From NCBI GenBank assembly GCA_016722705.1, contig JADKGN010000004.1:1612001-1676000 (forward strand): 64,000 nucleotides of DNA, in the 5' to 3' direction. Source of the DNA: Candidatus Dechloromonas phosphoritropha (GTDB taxonomy: Bacteria > Pseudomonadota > Gammaproteobacteria > Burkholderiales > Rhodocyclaceae). The notes below the pieces were generated by a model. It was not told the origin of the DNA. It saw nothing but the letters and a program-made list of their open reading frames with translations, and ran no database searches. Of this stretch, positions 1 through 7,453 are shown in pieces. Position 1 is the stretch's first letter, and every line of letters starts with the position of its first letter. The translations under genes and the position numbers were made by a program.

Positions 1-1068
1 TACCCGGTGAATGGTCTCGAAGCGCTGCTGCACATTTTTTATCAGCCAGCGCGCCTCCTGCAACTGGCCGCTCAGATTGCCGTTGCCGCGCCGCTGCCGC
101 GCCAGTACCTCGGCGTAAAGGCGATTGATGCGCAGCCGCGGGTAGGCATCCGGGTTGATGTAAGCGGTCCATTTGTCCCTCAGCTTCTTGACGATGACAT
201 CGGGGGTAATGTAACGGGCCTCGATCTGCGCGAAGCGCGATCCCGGTCGTGGATCAAGGCTGACGATCAGCGCGTGGGCATCCTTTAGCGCCTGCTCGGT
301 GCAATCGGTTAGGCGCCGGATTCTGGCGAAGTCGCGGGCCGCCAGGAGTTCAAGATGCTTCTCGACGATGTCCAGCGCCAGTTGCCGCGCGCTTGATTTC
401 GGGAGAGCCTTGAGTTGCAGCGCGAGACACTCCCGCGGACTGCGCGCGCCGATGCCTGTGGGTTCAAAACTCTGGATATGGCAAAGGGCGATTTCCAGAT
501 CTTCCAGCTCGATCTCGTGCTCCGGTGGAAGGCTTTCGAGAAGTTCGGCGAGCGGTGTAGCCAGATAGCCGTCGTCGTCGAGCGCTTCGATCAGGAAACG
601 CACGAGACTGCGGTCGCGCTCGCTGAGTTGCATGACACCCATCTGCCAGGTCAGGTGATCACGCAGGCTGGGAGTGCTGCCGTGAATGTCCTGGGCATCG
701 CCGTCATCGTCGTCATCGCGACCGGCTCCGGTAAACGTGCCAGCATCCGAATTCCAGCGGTCATCATCGACGTCCGGCGGCGCGCCTGGGGCAGCCATCT
801 CGCGGTCGTCCCGCGCATCGCGCTCGTCGCGTTCATCATGATCGGCGCGTTTCTCCGCGTCACTGCGCGGCGCATCGAATTGCTGGGCCGATACGAACGA
901 CTCGTTGCCGCCATCGTCATCGCGTTCCAGCATCGGGTTTTCGAGCAGGTAATTTTCGATTTCCTGGTGCATCTCGATCGTCGACAACTGCAGGAGCTTG
1001 ATCGACTGCTGCAACTGGGGGGTAAGCGCCAGATGCTGCGAAAGCTTTAGCTGGAGAGCGGGCTTCAT
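1..1068 (-). CDS. rpoN: RNA polymerase sigma-54 factor RpoN (partial, C-terminus beyond window)
   Basis: Alternative sigma factor that directs RNA polymerase to -24/-12 promoters and needs AAA+ activators. The visible 356 codons start MKPALQLKLSQ and carry the glutamine-rich region I (LTPQLQQSIKLLQLS), followed by an acidic Asp/Arg-rich region II (about residues 50-110) and the start of the core-binding domain (IEALDDDGYL, LDPRPGSRFA). The family is about 480-500 residues, so the DNA-binding RpoN box lies outside the window. The start is the ATG at 1066-1068. It lies 31 bp downstream of lptB on the same strand, the common lptB-rpoN order, and is probably co-transcribed with it. The frame runs open to base 1. 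Confidence 0.96.
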   Translation of the reverse strand, partial: MKPALQLKLSQHLALTPQLQQSIKLLQLSTIEMHQEIENYLLENPMLERDDDGGNESFVSAQQFDAPRSDAEKRADHDERDERDARDDREMAAPGAPPDVDDDRWNSDAGTFTGAGRDDDDDGDAQDIHGSTPSLRDHLTWQMGVMQLSERDRSLVRFLIEALDDDGYLATPLAELLESLPPEHEIELEDLEIALCHIQSFEPTGIGARSPRECLALQLKALPKSSARQLALDIVEKHLELLAARDFARIRRLTDCTEQALKDAHALIVSLDPRPGSRFAQIEARYITPDVIVKKLRDKWTAYINPDAYPRLRINRLYAEVLARQRRGNGNLSGQLQEARWLIKNVQQRFETIHRV

Positions 1069-1099
1069 CGATCGGAGGCCTTGCTACCGGGTTCGGGTT

Positions 1100-1837
1100 T
1101 CACAGCCTGAAGTGCTCTCCCAGGTAAACCTTGCGTACGCTCTCGTTGCCGACAATTTCGTCGGAGCGTCCGGCAGCGAGGACGCGCCCCTCGTTGATGA
1201 TGTAGGCGTGGTCGCAGATCCCCAGCGTTTCGCGGACATTGTGGTCGGTAATCAAGACACCGATTCGGCGTTCCTTGAGAAACCTGATGATTTTCTGGAT
1301 TTCGAGCACGGCAATCGGATCGACCCCGGCAAACGGTTCGTCGAGCAGAATGAAGCGCGGATCGGTCGCCAGCGCGCGGGCGATCTCCACCCGCCGTCGC
1401 TCGCCGCCAGACAGCGCAGCCGCGTTGATATGGCGGACATGTTCGATATGCAGCTCGTCGAGCAGGCCCTCGAGGCGATCATTGACTTCCGTTTCCGAAA
1501 TATTCAGTAATTCAAGGACCGCCCGGATGTTCTCTTCCACGGTCAACTTGCGGAAGACCGAAGCCTCCTGCGGCAGATAGGAAACTCCCTGACGCGCCCG
1601 ACTGTGCATTGGCAGGTGAGTCAGCCGGGCATCGTCGATGTAGACCTCCCCGCCATCGGCGGGGGCGAGACCGACGATCATGTAGAAACACGTCGTCTTA
1701 CCCGCGCCATTGGGCCCGAGCAGGCCAACCACCTCGCCACTCTTCACCTCGAAGGAAACATCGGTGACCACTGTGCGCGCCTTGTATTTCTTGCGCAGAT
1801 TGCTTGCCGCCAGCCTTGAAACGGCGAAATCACTCAT
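1100..1837 (-). CDS. lptB: LPS export ABC transporter ATPase LptB
   Basis: Cytoplasmic ATPase of the LptB2FG complex that extracts lipopolysaccharide from the inner membrane. The 245-aa product has Walker A GPNGAGKT at residues 41-48, signature LSGGERRR near 145, Walker B ILLDEPFAGVD, and the C-terminal VYLGEHF motif typical of LptB. The ATG at 1835-1837 overlaps the recX stop in an ATGA junction, so the open frame upstream of it is not coding. Its usual upstream partners lptC and lptA are absent; recA-recX stand in their place, while rpoN follows as expected. Confidence 0.96.
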   Translation of the reverse strand: MSDFAVSRLAASNLRKKYKARTVVTDVSFEVKSGEVVGLLGPNGAGKTTCFYMIVGLAPADGGEVYIDDARLTHLPMHSRARQGVSYLPQEASVFRKLTVEENIRAVLELLNISETEVNDRLEGLLDELHIEHVRHINAAALSGGERRRVEIARALATDPRFILLDEPFAGVDPIAVLEIQKIIRFLKERRIGVLITDHNVRETLGICDHAYIINEGRVLAAGRSDEIVGNESVRKVYLGEHFRL

Positions 1838-2277
1838 TCGTCGGCTCCGCGCATGACGCCGCGAATCGCTTCGCCGGAGAAACCGCGATATTGCAGAAAG
1901 CGCATCTGCCTGCCGCGCTCTGATGCGTCCGTTGGCAAGCAGCCGAATTTCCGGGCCCATACGGCCCTGCAGCGCGCCGCTTCATCACCGCCTTCGGGCA
2001 GCGCGGCAGCGATGTCATCGTCGCTTATGCCGTGCTGTCGCAACTCATGCTTCAGTCGCACATTGCCGTAGCGCACGGCACGTGTCGCGATACGCCCGTT
2101 CGCGTAGCGTTGATCCGAGAGCAGGCACTCGGCCTGCAGTGCATCGAGCACCGAATCCAGTTCCTCCTCCGACTCGGCGCCGGCGGCGAGTTTAGCCTTC
2201 ATCTCGGCCCGGCTATGATCCCGCCGGGCAAGCAACCGCAGCGCGGCAACCCGCAGCGCATGCCCGGAATCAGGCAT
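1834..2277 (-). CDS. recX: Regulatory protein RecX
   Basis: RecX binds RecA filaments and limits recombinase activity. The 147-aa product is alpha-helical and shows the RecX repeats (ALRLLARRDHSRAEM; YGNVRLKHELRQHGIS; MRFLQYRGFSGEAI). It overlaps the 3' end of recA by 8 bp and the lptB start by 4 bp, so all four genes read as one operon (recA-recX-lptB-rpoN). The length is normal for the family. Confidence 0.93.
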   Translation of the reverse strand: MPDSGHALRVAALRLLARRDHSRAEMKAKLAAGAESEEELDSVLDALQAECLLSDQRYANGRIATRAVRYGNVRLKHELRQHGISDDDIAAALPEGGDEAARCRAVWARKFGCLPTDASERGRQMRFLQYRGFSGEAIRGVMRGADE

Positions 2278-3298
2278 TACCCGGCGCCGACTTGGTCGGC
2301 TTGATCACCGTGCTGCTCGCTGCCTCGCGGATACGGGCTTCGATCTCCCGGGCAATCTCGGGATGGCTGCGCAGGAATTCGCGGGAATTGTCCTTGCCTT
2401 GGCCAATCTTCTCGCCTTTGTACGAATACCAGGCGCCCGCCTTGTCAACCAGTTTGTGGGCGACGCCCATCTCGACAATTTCACCTTGCCGGGAAATGCC
2501 CTCGCCATAGAGGATGTCGAAAATGGCTTCGCGGAAGGGTGGGGCGACCTTGTTCTTGACCACCTTGACCTTGGTTTCACTGCCGATCACCTCGTCGCCC
2601 CGCTTGATCGCGCCGATACGGCGGATATCGAGGCGCACCGACGCGTAAAACTTCAGTGCGTTGCCGCCGGTCGTCGTTTCCGGCGAACCGAACATGACGC
2701 CGATTTTCATGCGGATCTGGTTGATGAAGACGACCAGCGTGTTGGTCTTCTTGATGTTGGCGGTCAGCTTGCGTAGCGCCTGGCTCATCAGGCGGGCGTG
2801 CAGGCCGACCATCTGATCGCCCATTTCGCCTTCGATTTCGGCGCGCGGCGTGAGCGCGGCAACCGAGTCGATGACGATGATGTCGACCGAACCCGAGCGC
2901 ACCAGCATGTCGGCGATTTCGAGCGCCTGTTCGCCGGTATCAGGCTGGGAAATGAGCAGTTCGCCGACGTTGACCCCGAGTTTCTGCGCATATTGCGGGT
3001 CAAGGGCATGTTCGGCGTCGATGAACGCGGCGACACCGCCCAGCTTCTGCATCTCGGCGATGACCTGCAGGCAGAGTGTGGTCTTTCCGGAAGACTCCGG
3101 GCCATAGACCTCGACAACCCGACCCCGTGGCAGGCCGCCGACGCCGAGCGCAATGTCCAATCCCAGCGAGCCGGTGGATACCACCTGAATGGCTTCGTCG
3201 ATTTCGGCATCGCCCATCTTCATGATGGAGCCCTTGCCGAACTGCTTTTCGATCTGTTGCAACGCTGCCGCGAGCGCCTTTGCCTTGTTGTCGTCCAT
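2270..3298 (-). CDS. recA: Recombinase RecA
   Basis: DNA strand-exchange ATPase and LexA co-protease. The 342-aa product begins MDDNKAKALAAALQQIEKQ; Walker A is GPESSGKT at residues 66-73, and VVFINQIRMKIGVMFG is the loop 1 region. A longer open frame reaches 3478, but its first 60 residues are unlike RecA, and the ATG at 3296-3298 gives the canonical N-terminus. A perfect LexA box lies about 185 bp upstream, so SOS induction is expected. The C-terminus is short (SAPGNA) and less acidic than in E. coli. Confidence 0.98.
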   Translation of the reverse strand: MDDNKAKALAAALQQIEKQFGKGSIMKMGDAEIDEAIQVVSTGSLGLDIALGVGGLPRGRVVEVYGPESSGKTTLCLQVIAEMQKLGGVAAFIDAEHALDPQYAQKLGVNVGELLISQPDTGEQALEIADMLVRSGSVDIIVIDSVAALTPRAEIEGEMGDQMVGLHARLMSQALRKLTANIKKTNTLVVFINQIRMKIGVMFGSPETTTGGNALKFYASVRLDIRRIGAIKRGDEVIGSETKVKVVKNKVAPPFREAIFDILYGEGISRQGEIVEMGVAHKLVDKAGAWYSYKGEKIGQGKDNSREFLRSHPEIAREIEARIREAASSTVIKPTKSAPGNA

Positions 3299-3482
3299 TG
3301 CGAACCCTCGGTAATTGATGGAATTATGGCACACGGGCCAAAGTTGGAACAGAAATTGCTGAAGACCAGACTCCGAACAGCCACGCTGCCCGATAGCGCG
3401 GCCAAACCCACGCGGGCCCGGTACGCCTTTCGCTCTTCCGGTCGATTGACAGGCCGCACAGCGACAGGCGCAACGCAATTAG

Positions 3483-3523
3483 CTGTTCATATATACAGTA
3501 TATTTAAATGGCGTCGATGGCAA
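3483..3523 (-). promoter_or_regulatory. LexA (SOS) box and candidate recA promoter
   Basis: Positions 3483-3498 read CTGT-N8-ACAG, a perfect match to the gamma/betaproteobacterial LexA consensus. On the minus strand a TTGCCA (3518-3523) is spaced 17 bp from TACTGT (3495-3500), so the -10 element overlaps the operator, as in E. coli recA. The leader to the recA ATG would be about 190 nt. The divergent symporter gene starts about 170 bp away and could also be affected, but the promoter overlap points to recA. Confidence 0.82.
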
Positions 3524-3669
3524 GTATTGCCTGGCGCTGCCGTGGGCATCAAACTCGCGCCTATTTCAACCAATGCCGGGTGGCCAGCTTGGGCGTCACC
3601 CGCCCATGTGGTCCTTCGGGAACCCTATAATTCGCGCAATATCAACATCTTGCGTTGCGGCTGCACGGC

Positions 3670-5166
3670 ATGCTGATCTGGTTCGTCGTCCTCTACCTGA
3701 TGCTGTCCATCGGCATCGGGCTCTACGTGGCCACCCGCGTGCACACCGCCAAGGATTTCGCGGTGGCTGGCCGCCACCTGCCGTTGCCGGTCGTCACCGC
3801 CACCGTGTTCGCCACCTGGTTCGGAGCGGAGGCGGTGTTCGGCGTTTCCGCCACCTTCGTCAAGGACGGCCTGCGCGGCGTCGTTGCCGACCCCTTTGGC
3901 TCCTCGTTGTGCCTGATCATCGCCGGCTTCTTCTTCGCAAAAAAACTCTACAAGCTGAACATCCTGACCCTTGGCGACTACTTCCGCATGCGCTACAACC
4001 GTTCGGTCGAGGTCCTGACCACGCTGTGCATCGTCGCCTCCTACCTCGGCTGGGTGTCGGCGCAGATCAAGGCGCTCGGCCTCATCTTCAACGTTGTCAC
4101 CGACGGCTTTGTCAGCCAGACCGCCGGCATGATTCTCGGCGCCGCCATTGTCCTCACCTACACCACCTTCGGCGGCATGCTCTCGGTCGCCATCCTCGAT
4201 TTCGTCCAGATGGGCGTCATCATGGGCGGCATGCTCTACATCGGCTACCTCGTCTCCGGCCTGACCGGGGGGGTGGAATTGGTCATCAATCACGCGTCGA
4301 CCGCGGGCAAGCTCGATTTCTTCCCACCGCCCGACCCCTGGCAGTGGCTGACTTTCCTCGGTGCCTGGATCACTATGATGCTCGGCTCGATCCCGCAACA
4401 GGACGTCTTCCAGCGCATCACCTCGGCGAGGACCGCGACCATCGCCATCTGGGGCTCGATCCTCGGCGGCTCAATCTACTTCTGCTTCACCTTCGTGCCG
4501 ATGTTCATCGCCTATGCGGCCACCTTGATCGACCCCGACCTGTTCAACGAGCTGATGCAGACCGATTCGCAACTGGTCCTGCCGACGCTGGTCCTGCAAC
4601 ACACGCCAGTTTTCGCCCAGGCCATCTTCTTCGGCGCCGTGCTGTCGGCGGTCATGAGTTGCTCTTCGGCGACGCTGCTGGCCCCGTCGGTCGCCTTCTC
4701 GGAAAACATCGTGCGCGGCTTCTTTCCCGGCATGGGCGACCATCAGTTCCTGCGCGTCATGCGCGTCGCCATCGTCGTCTTTACCCTCATCGTCCTCGCC
4801 TTCGCTCTGTACTCCAATTCCAGCATCTTCAAGATGGTCGAGAACGCCTACAAGGTGACGCTGGCCGGCGCCTTCGTGCCGCTGTTCTTCGGCGCGTTCT
4901 GGAAACGGGCCACCACGCAGGGCGCGCTGGCAGCGATACTCGGCGGCCTCAGTGCCTGGATCCTGGTCGAATTGCTGATCGGCGAGACGAGTCTGGTGCC
5001 GCCGCAACTGATCGGATTGGCAATTAGCATGCTCGGCATGATCGCCGGCTCGCTGCTCCCGCAATGGGTGGGCCGCCCGACGCCGCACGCGGACATTCAC
5101 GCCGCCCTGCATCACCGCGCTGCCGCCGAATCCCATCATGTGGCGGATCACCCACACCGTCACTGA
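3670..5166 (+). CDS. Sodium:solute symporter family (SSS) protein
   Basis: Inner-membrane secondary transporter of the SSS family with about 13 predicted helices; the substrate cannot be read from the sequence. Family features include LTLGDYFRMRYNRSVE, the aromatic/Gly-rich TYTTFGGMLSVAILDF stretch and the SIPQQDVFQRITSA segment. The ATG at 3670 gives 498 aa; an in-frame TTG at 3655 would add five residues, and neither has a clear ribosome site. A TATAAT at 3626-3631 could be its -10 element. The C-terminal 25 residues carry nine histidines (for example HAALHHRAAAESHHVADHPH), an unusual tail that could bind metal. It is convergent with the restriction-gene remnant that starts at 5160. Confidence 0.85.
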   Translation: MLIWFVVLYLMLSIGIGLYVATRVHTAKDFAVAGRHLPLPVVTATVFATWFGAEAVFGVSATFVKDGLRGVVADPFGSSLCLIIAGFFFAKKLYKLNILTLGDYFRMRYNRSVEVLTTLCIVASYLGWVSAQIKALGLIFNVVTDGFVSQTAGMILGAAIVLTYTTFGGMLSVAILDFVQMGVIMGGMLYIGYLVSGLTGGVELVINHASTAGKLDFFPPPDPWQWLTFLGAWITMMLGSIPQQDVFQRITSARTATIAIWGSILGGSIYFCFTFVPMFIAYAATLIDPDLFNELMQTDSQLVLPTLVLQHTPVFAQAIFFGAVLSAVMSCSSATLLAPSVAFSENIVRGFFPGMGDHQFLRVMRVAIVVFTLIVLAFALYSNSSIFKMVENAYKVTLAGAFVPLFFGAFWKRATTQGALAAILGGLSAWILVELLIGETSLVPPQLIGLAISMLGMIAGSLLPQWVGRPTPHADIHAALHHRAAAESHHVADHPHRH

Positions 5167-5624
5167 GCCAGCTTCGACTCCCCCACCGTCTGCACGCTCC
5201 GCCGCCAGCCAAAGCACGAACCTGCCAAATTCGGTAGTTTATCGAGGCCGAGATGCGCCTCGTCGACCACCACGCCGAGCGCCAGCCCGTGCACTGGGGC
5301 GCGGGCGACGAAGGCTGCCAGAGTGCGCACCTCGTCATCACCGTCGGCGTCAGGCCGATGCAGTTGGCAGCCAGTGCGTCCTCGGTCTGCTGCACCAGAT
5401 TGACGAAGGGAACGAACCACAGCCACAAGGTCGGGCGCGCCGCATTGACCTCTTCCAGCACGCGCGAATATGTAGGTCTTGCCCGAGCCGGTCGGCGCAC
5501 GCAGCAGGCAGGGCGGCGACGGGTGGCACAGCAGCGCCTCCGCCATGTGCTCGATGATCGCGCTCTGTAAATTTTCTGGCTCGATGGCGGCGGACTGGAC
5601 GGCGATGATGTCGGGCGCGCTCAT
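5160..5624 (-). pseudogene. Decayed DEAD/DEAH helicase (restriction subunit-like) N-terminal remnant
   Basis: Reads MSAPDIIAVQ from an ATG at 5624, then Walker A LLRAPTGSGKT, loses frame near 5465 where the sequence continues in another frame (VLEEVNAARPTLWLWFVPFV), and returns to the first frame for the DEAH motif (LALGVVVDEAHLGLD) before a stop at 5160. The order of Walker A, the 'WFVP' segment and DEAH fits the N-terminus of superfamily-2 helicases such as type III restriction Res subunits. Only about 155 of an expected 900 or more residues remain, so it is non-functional. The family assignment is inferred from two motifs. Confidence 0.6.
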
Positions 5625-5719
5625 TGGTTTTTCCACGGCATCCGGATTTTCGGGTGTTACCTACAACGTCACATGAATTCACTACACGCCGAGTAGCGCT
5701 TCTCGCCACGGCGTGGAGA

Positions 5720-5746
5720 GAATTCGGCAATGTTACGGTCGACCGC
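5720..5746 (-). repeat. GTCGAC-type dispersed repeat, copy a
   Basis: On the minus strand the site reads GCGGTCGACC, about 8 nt, then GCCGAATTC. The same arrangement of a GCGGTCGAC core followed by GAATTC recurs at 48964-48993, also in non-coding or decayed sequence. See the other copies for the family layout. Confidence 0.45.
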
Positions 5747-5769
5747 CAAAACAGCTCGATTTTGCTCGC

Positions 5770-6320
5770 TCATGGCTGGCCTCCTCCCGCCTGTCTGCGC
5801 AGCAACGCGTCGAGCAGGCTGTAGCAATTGATCTCGACGCCTTGCGCCGCGATTTGTTCGGCCAGTGTCGCTGGCTGTGGTGAATAGGCAGCCAGGCGAC
5901 CAGCGTCGCAACGGTTTCGCAGTCGACCCGTTCGCAGACCAGCACCGCACAATCGCCGGATTGGCCAAGGAACTTGACCGACCCCGGCGACGGCGGGCGC
6001 GCCGTGCCGAGGCGGCCCAGGGCGAGCAACTGGAAAGCGGACGGTGTCGGCCGCGAAGGGTGCGTCGGCGCTTTCTACTTTGCCGAGTTGCAGATGGGCA
6101 AAATCGCCTGAAATTCCCGGTCGACCGCGATAAGCCTGAATAGCCCGGCGGATACGCTCGGTACAGACAGCGCGGCATCGCGTTCGATGGCATTGGCTTT
6201 CCAGTTCAGGCCGAGCTTCCATTTGGTCAGATGCTCGACCAGCAAGCGGCACAACTGCGCCTCGCCGAGTTGATCCAGTTGCCCGAGCAGGCCGCTCACG
6301 GGAATGTTTGTCATGGTCAT
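5770..6320 (-). pseudogene. Decayed gene upstream of the helicase remnant
   Basis: Starts MTMTNIPVSGLLGQLDQLGE at 6320 and runs 81 residues before a stop created inside a GTCGAC-type repeat (LIAVDREFQAIL). Protein-like sequence then continues in shifting frames (for example GSVKFLGQSGDCAVLVCERV, then TLAEQIAAQGVEINCYSLLD) to a stop at 5770. Its place just upstream of the helicase remnant suggests it was the partner gene of a restriction-modification pair, perhaps the modification subunit. No methyltransferase motif survives, so this rests on context alone. Confidence 0.4.
6101..6131 (-). repeat. GTCGAC-type dispersed repeat, copy b
   Basis: On the minus strand it reads GCGGTCGACCGGGAATTTCA and then GGCGATTTT. 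It matches the copy at 12027-12057 at nearly every position over about 28 nt. Here it supplies the last codons and stop of the 81-residue remnant (AVDREFQAIL), so the repeat seems to have inserted into or replaced coding sequence. Confidence 0.55.
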
Positions 6321-6400
6321 TGAGGGTCATTCCTCCGCTTTTTGCGCCAATTGACTGACCTGCTGCTGACGGGCGCAGCCTTAGTCCATACAATTGAGGC

Positions 6401-7453
6401 ATGGAAACCCGCGGCCCGCCTCTTCTCGCCCGTTACCTCGCGCTGGCTTGGCTCGGCCTGGTCGTCTATGGCAGCCTGCACCCGTTTGCCGGCTGGCGCG
6501 ACACTGGGATCTCGCCCTTCGCTTTCCTCGAAGGCGCCTGGCCGCGCTACTGGACAGCATTCGATCTCGTCGCCAATGTCGCGGTCTACATGCCTTTGGG
6601 CTTCCTGCTGACGCTCGCCCTACGGGGATTGCCGGGTCGCTTTACCGCCCCGGTTCTCGCTGTCCTCATCTCGGCGACGGTCAGCCTGACGCTTGAGACC
6701 TTGCAGACCTGGCTGCCCTCGCGTGTTCCATCGAACGTCGATCTTGCCTGCAATACGCTGGGCAGCCTGCTCGGAGCGATCCTGGCACAACTGGTCGGGC
6801 TGCGCGTCTTCGTCCGCTTCGCGGCATGGCAGAAGCGCCTGATCGCGCCGATCCCGCATGCCGAACTCGGTCTGACCCTGCTCGGCCTCTGGCTGCTGAT
6901 CCCGCTGTCGCCGGAGATCCTTTTGTTCGGCGCCGGCGACCTCCGCCAGATACTCGAACTGAGCAGCGCTGTTCCCTTTGCCGCCCACAGCTTCGTCCTG
7001 ATCGAGGCGAGCATCACCGCGCTCAATGCGCTGGCCGTGGGAATCATCGTCCGCGCGTTGTGCGCCCGCAAGGCACTCGCGTATGTCGCCGTGCCGCTGT
7101 TCATCCTTTTCGGCCTCATCGTGCGCACGGTTGCCACGGCGATTCTGGTCACTCCGAATGAAGCCTTCGCCTGGCTCACGCCGGGGGCGAAAATCGGCCT
7201 GCTTCTCGCCAGCATTGGCCTGGCGGTGGCCATCGCCCTGCCGGCAACCGCCCGGCTGCTGCTGGCGGCGCTGGCGCTGCTGGCCGGAGCGATGCTGGTC
7301 AATCTAGCCCCACCCAATCCGTACTCCGCCGTGGCCCTGGCGACCTGGCGGCAAGGCCACTTTCTCAACTTCAACGGACTGACACGCTGGACAGCAACAC
7401 TATGGCCCTTCCTGACAATGCCCTTCCTGCTGCTGACCGTACGTCGCCATTAG
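6401..7453 (+). CDS. VanZ-like family membrane protein
   Basis: The 350-aa polytopic membrane protein has the VanZ-like core in its first 140 residues: DLVANVAVYMPLGFLL, followed by SLTLETLQTWLPSRVPSNVD and NTLGSLLGA. VanZ-like proteins are linked to glycopeptide resistance in Gram-positives, but their role in Gram-negatives is unknown. The C-terminal half adds about seven more hydrophobic segments. The ATG at 6401 is preceded by a weak GAGG. Its last 52 bp overlap the start of the P-type ATPase, so the two are probably translated as a unit. Confidence 0.85.
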   Translation: METRGPPLLARYLALAWLGLVVYGSLHPFAGWRDTGISPFAFLEGAWPRYWTAFDLVANVAVYMPLGFLLTLALRGLPGRFTAPVLAVLISATVSLTLETLQTWLPSRVPSNVDLACNTLGSLLGAILAQLVGLRVFVRFAAWQKRLIAPIPHAELGLTLLGLWLLIPLSPEILLFGAGDLRQILELSSAVPFAAHSFVLIEASITALNALAVGIIVRALCARKALAYVAVPLFILFGLIVRTVATAILVTPNEAFAWLTPGAKIGLLLASIGLAVAIALPATARLLLAALALLAGAMLVNLAPPNPYSAVALATWRQGHFLNFNGLTRWTATLWPFLTMPFLLLTVRRH

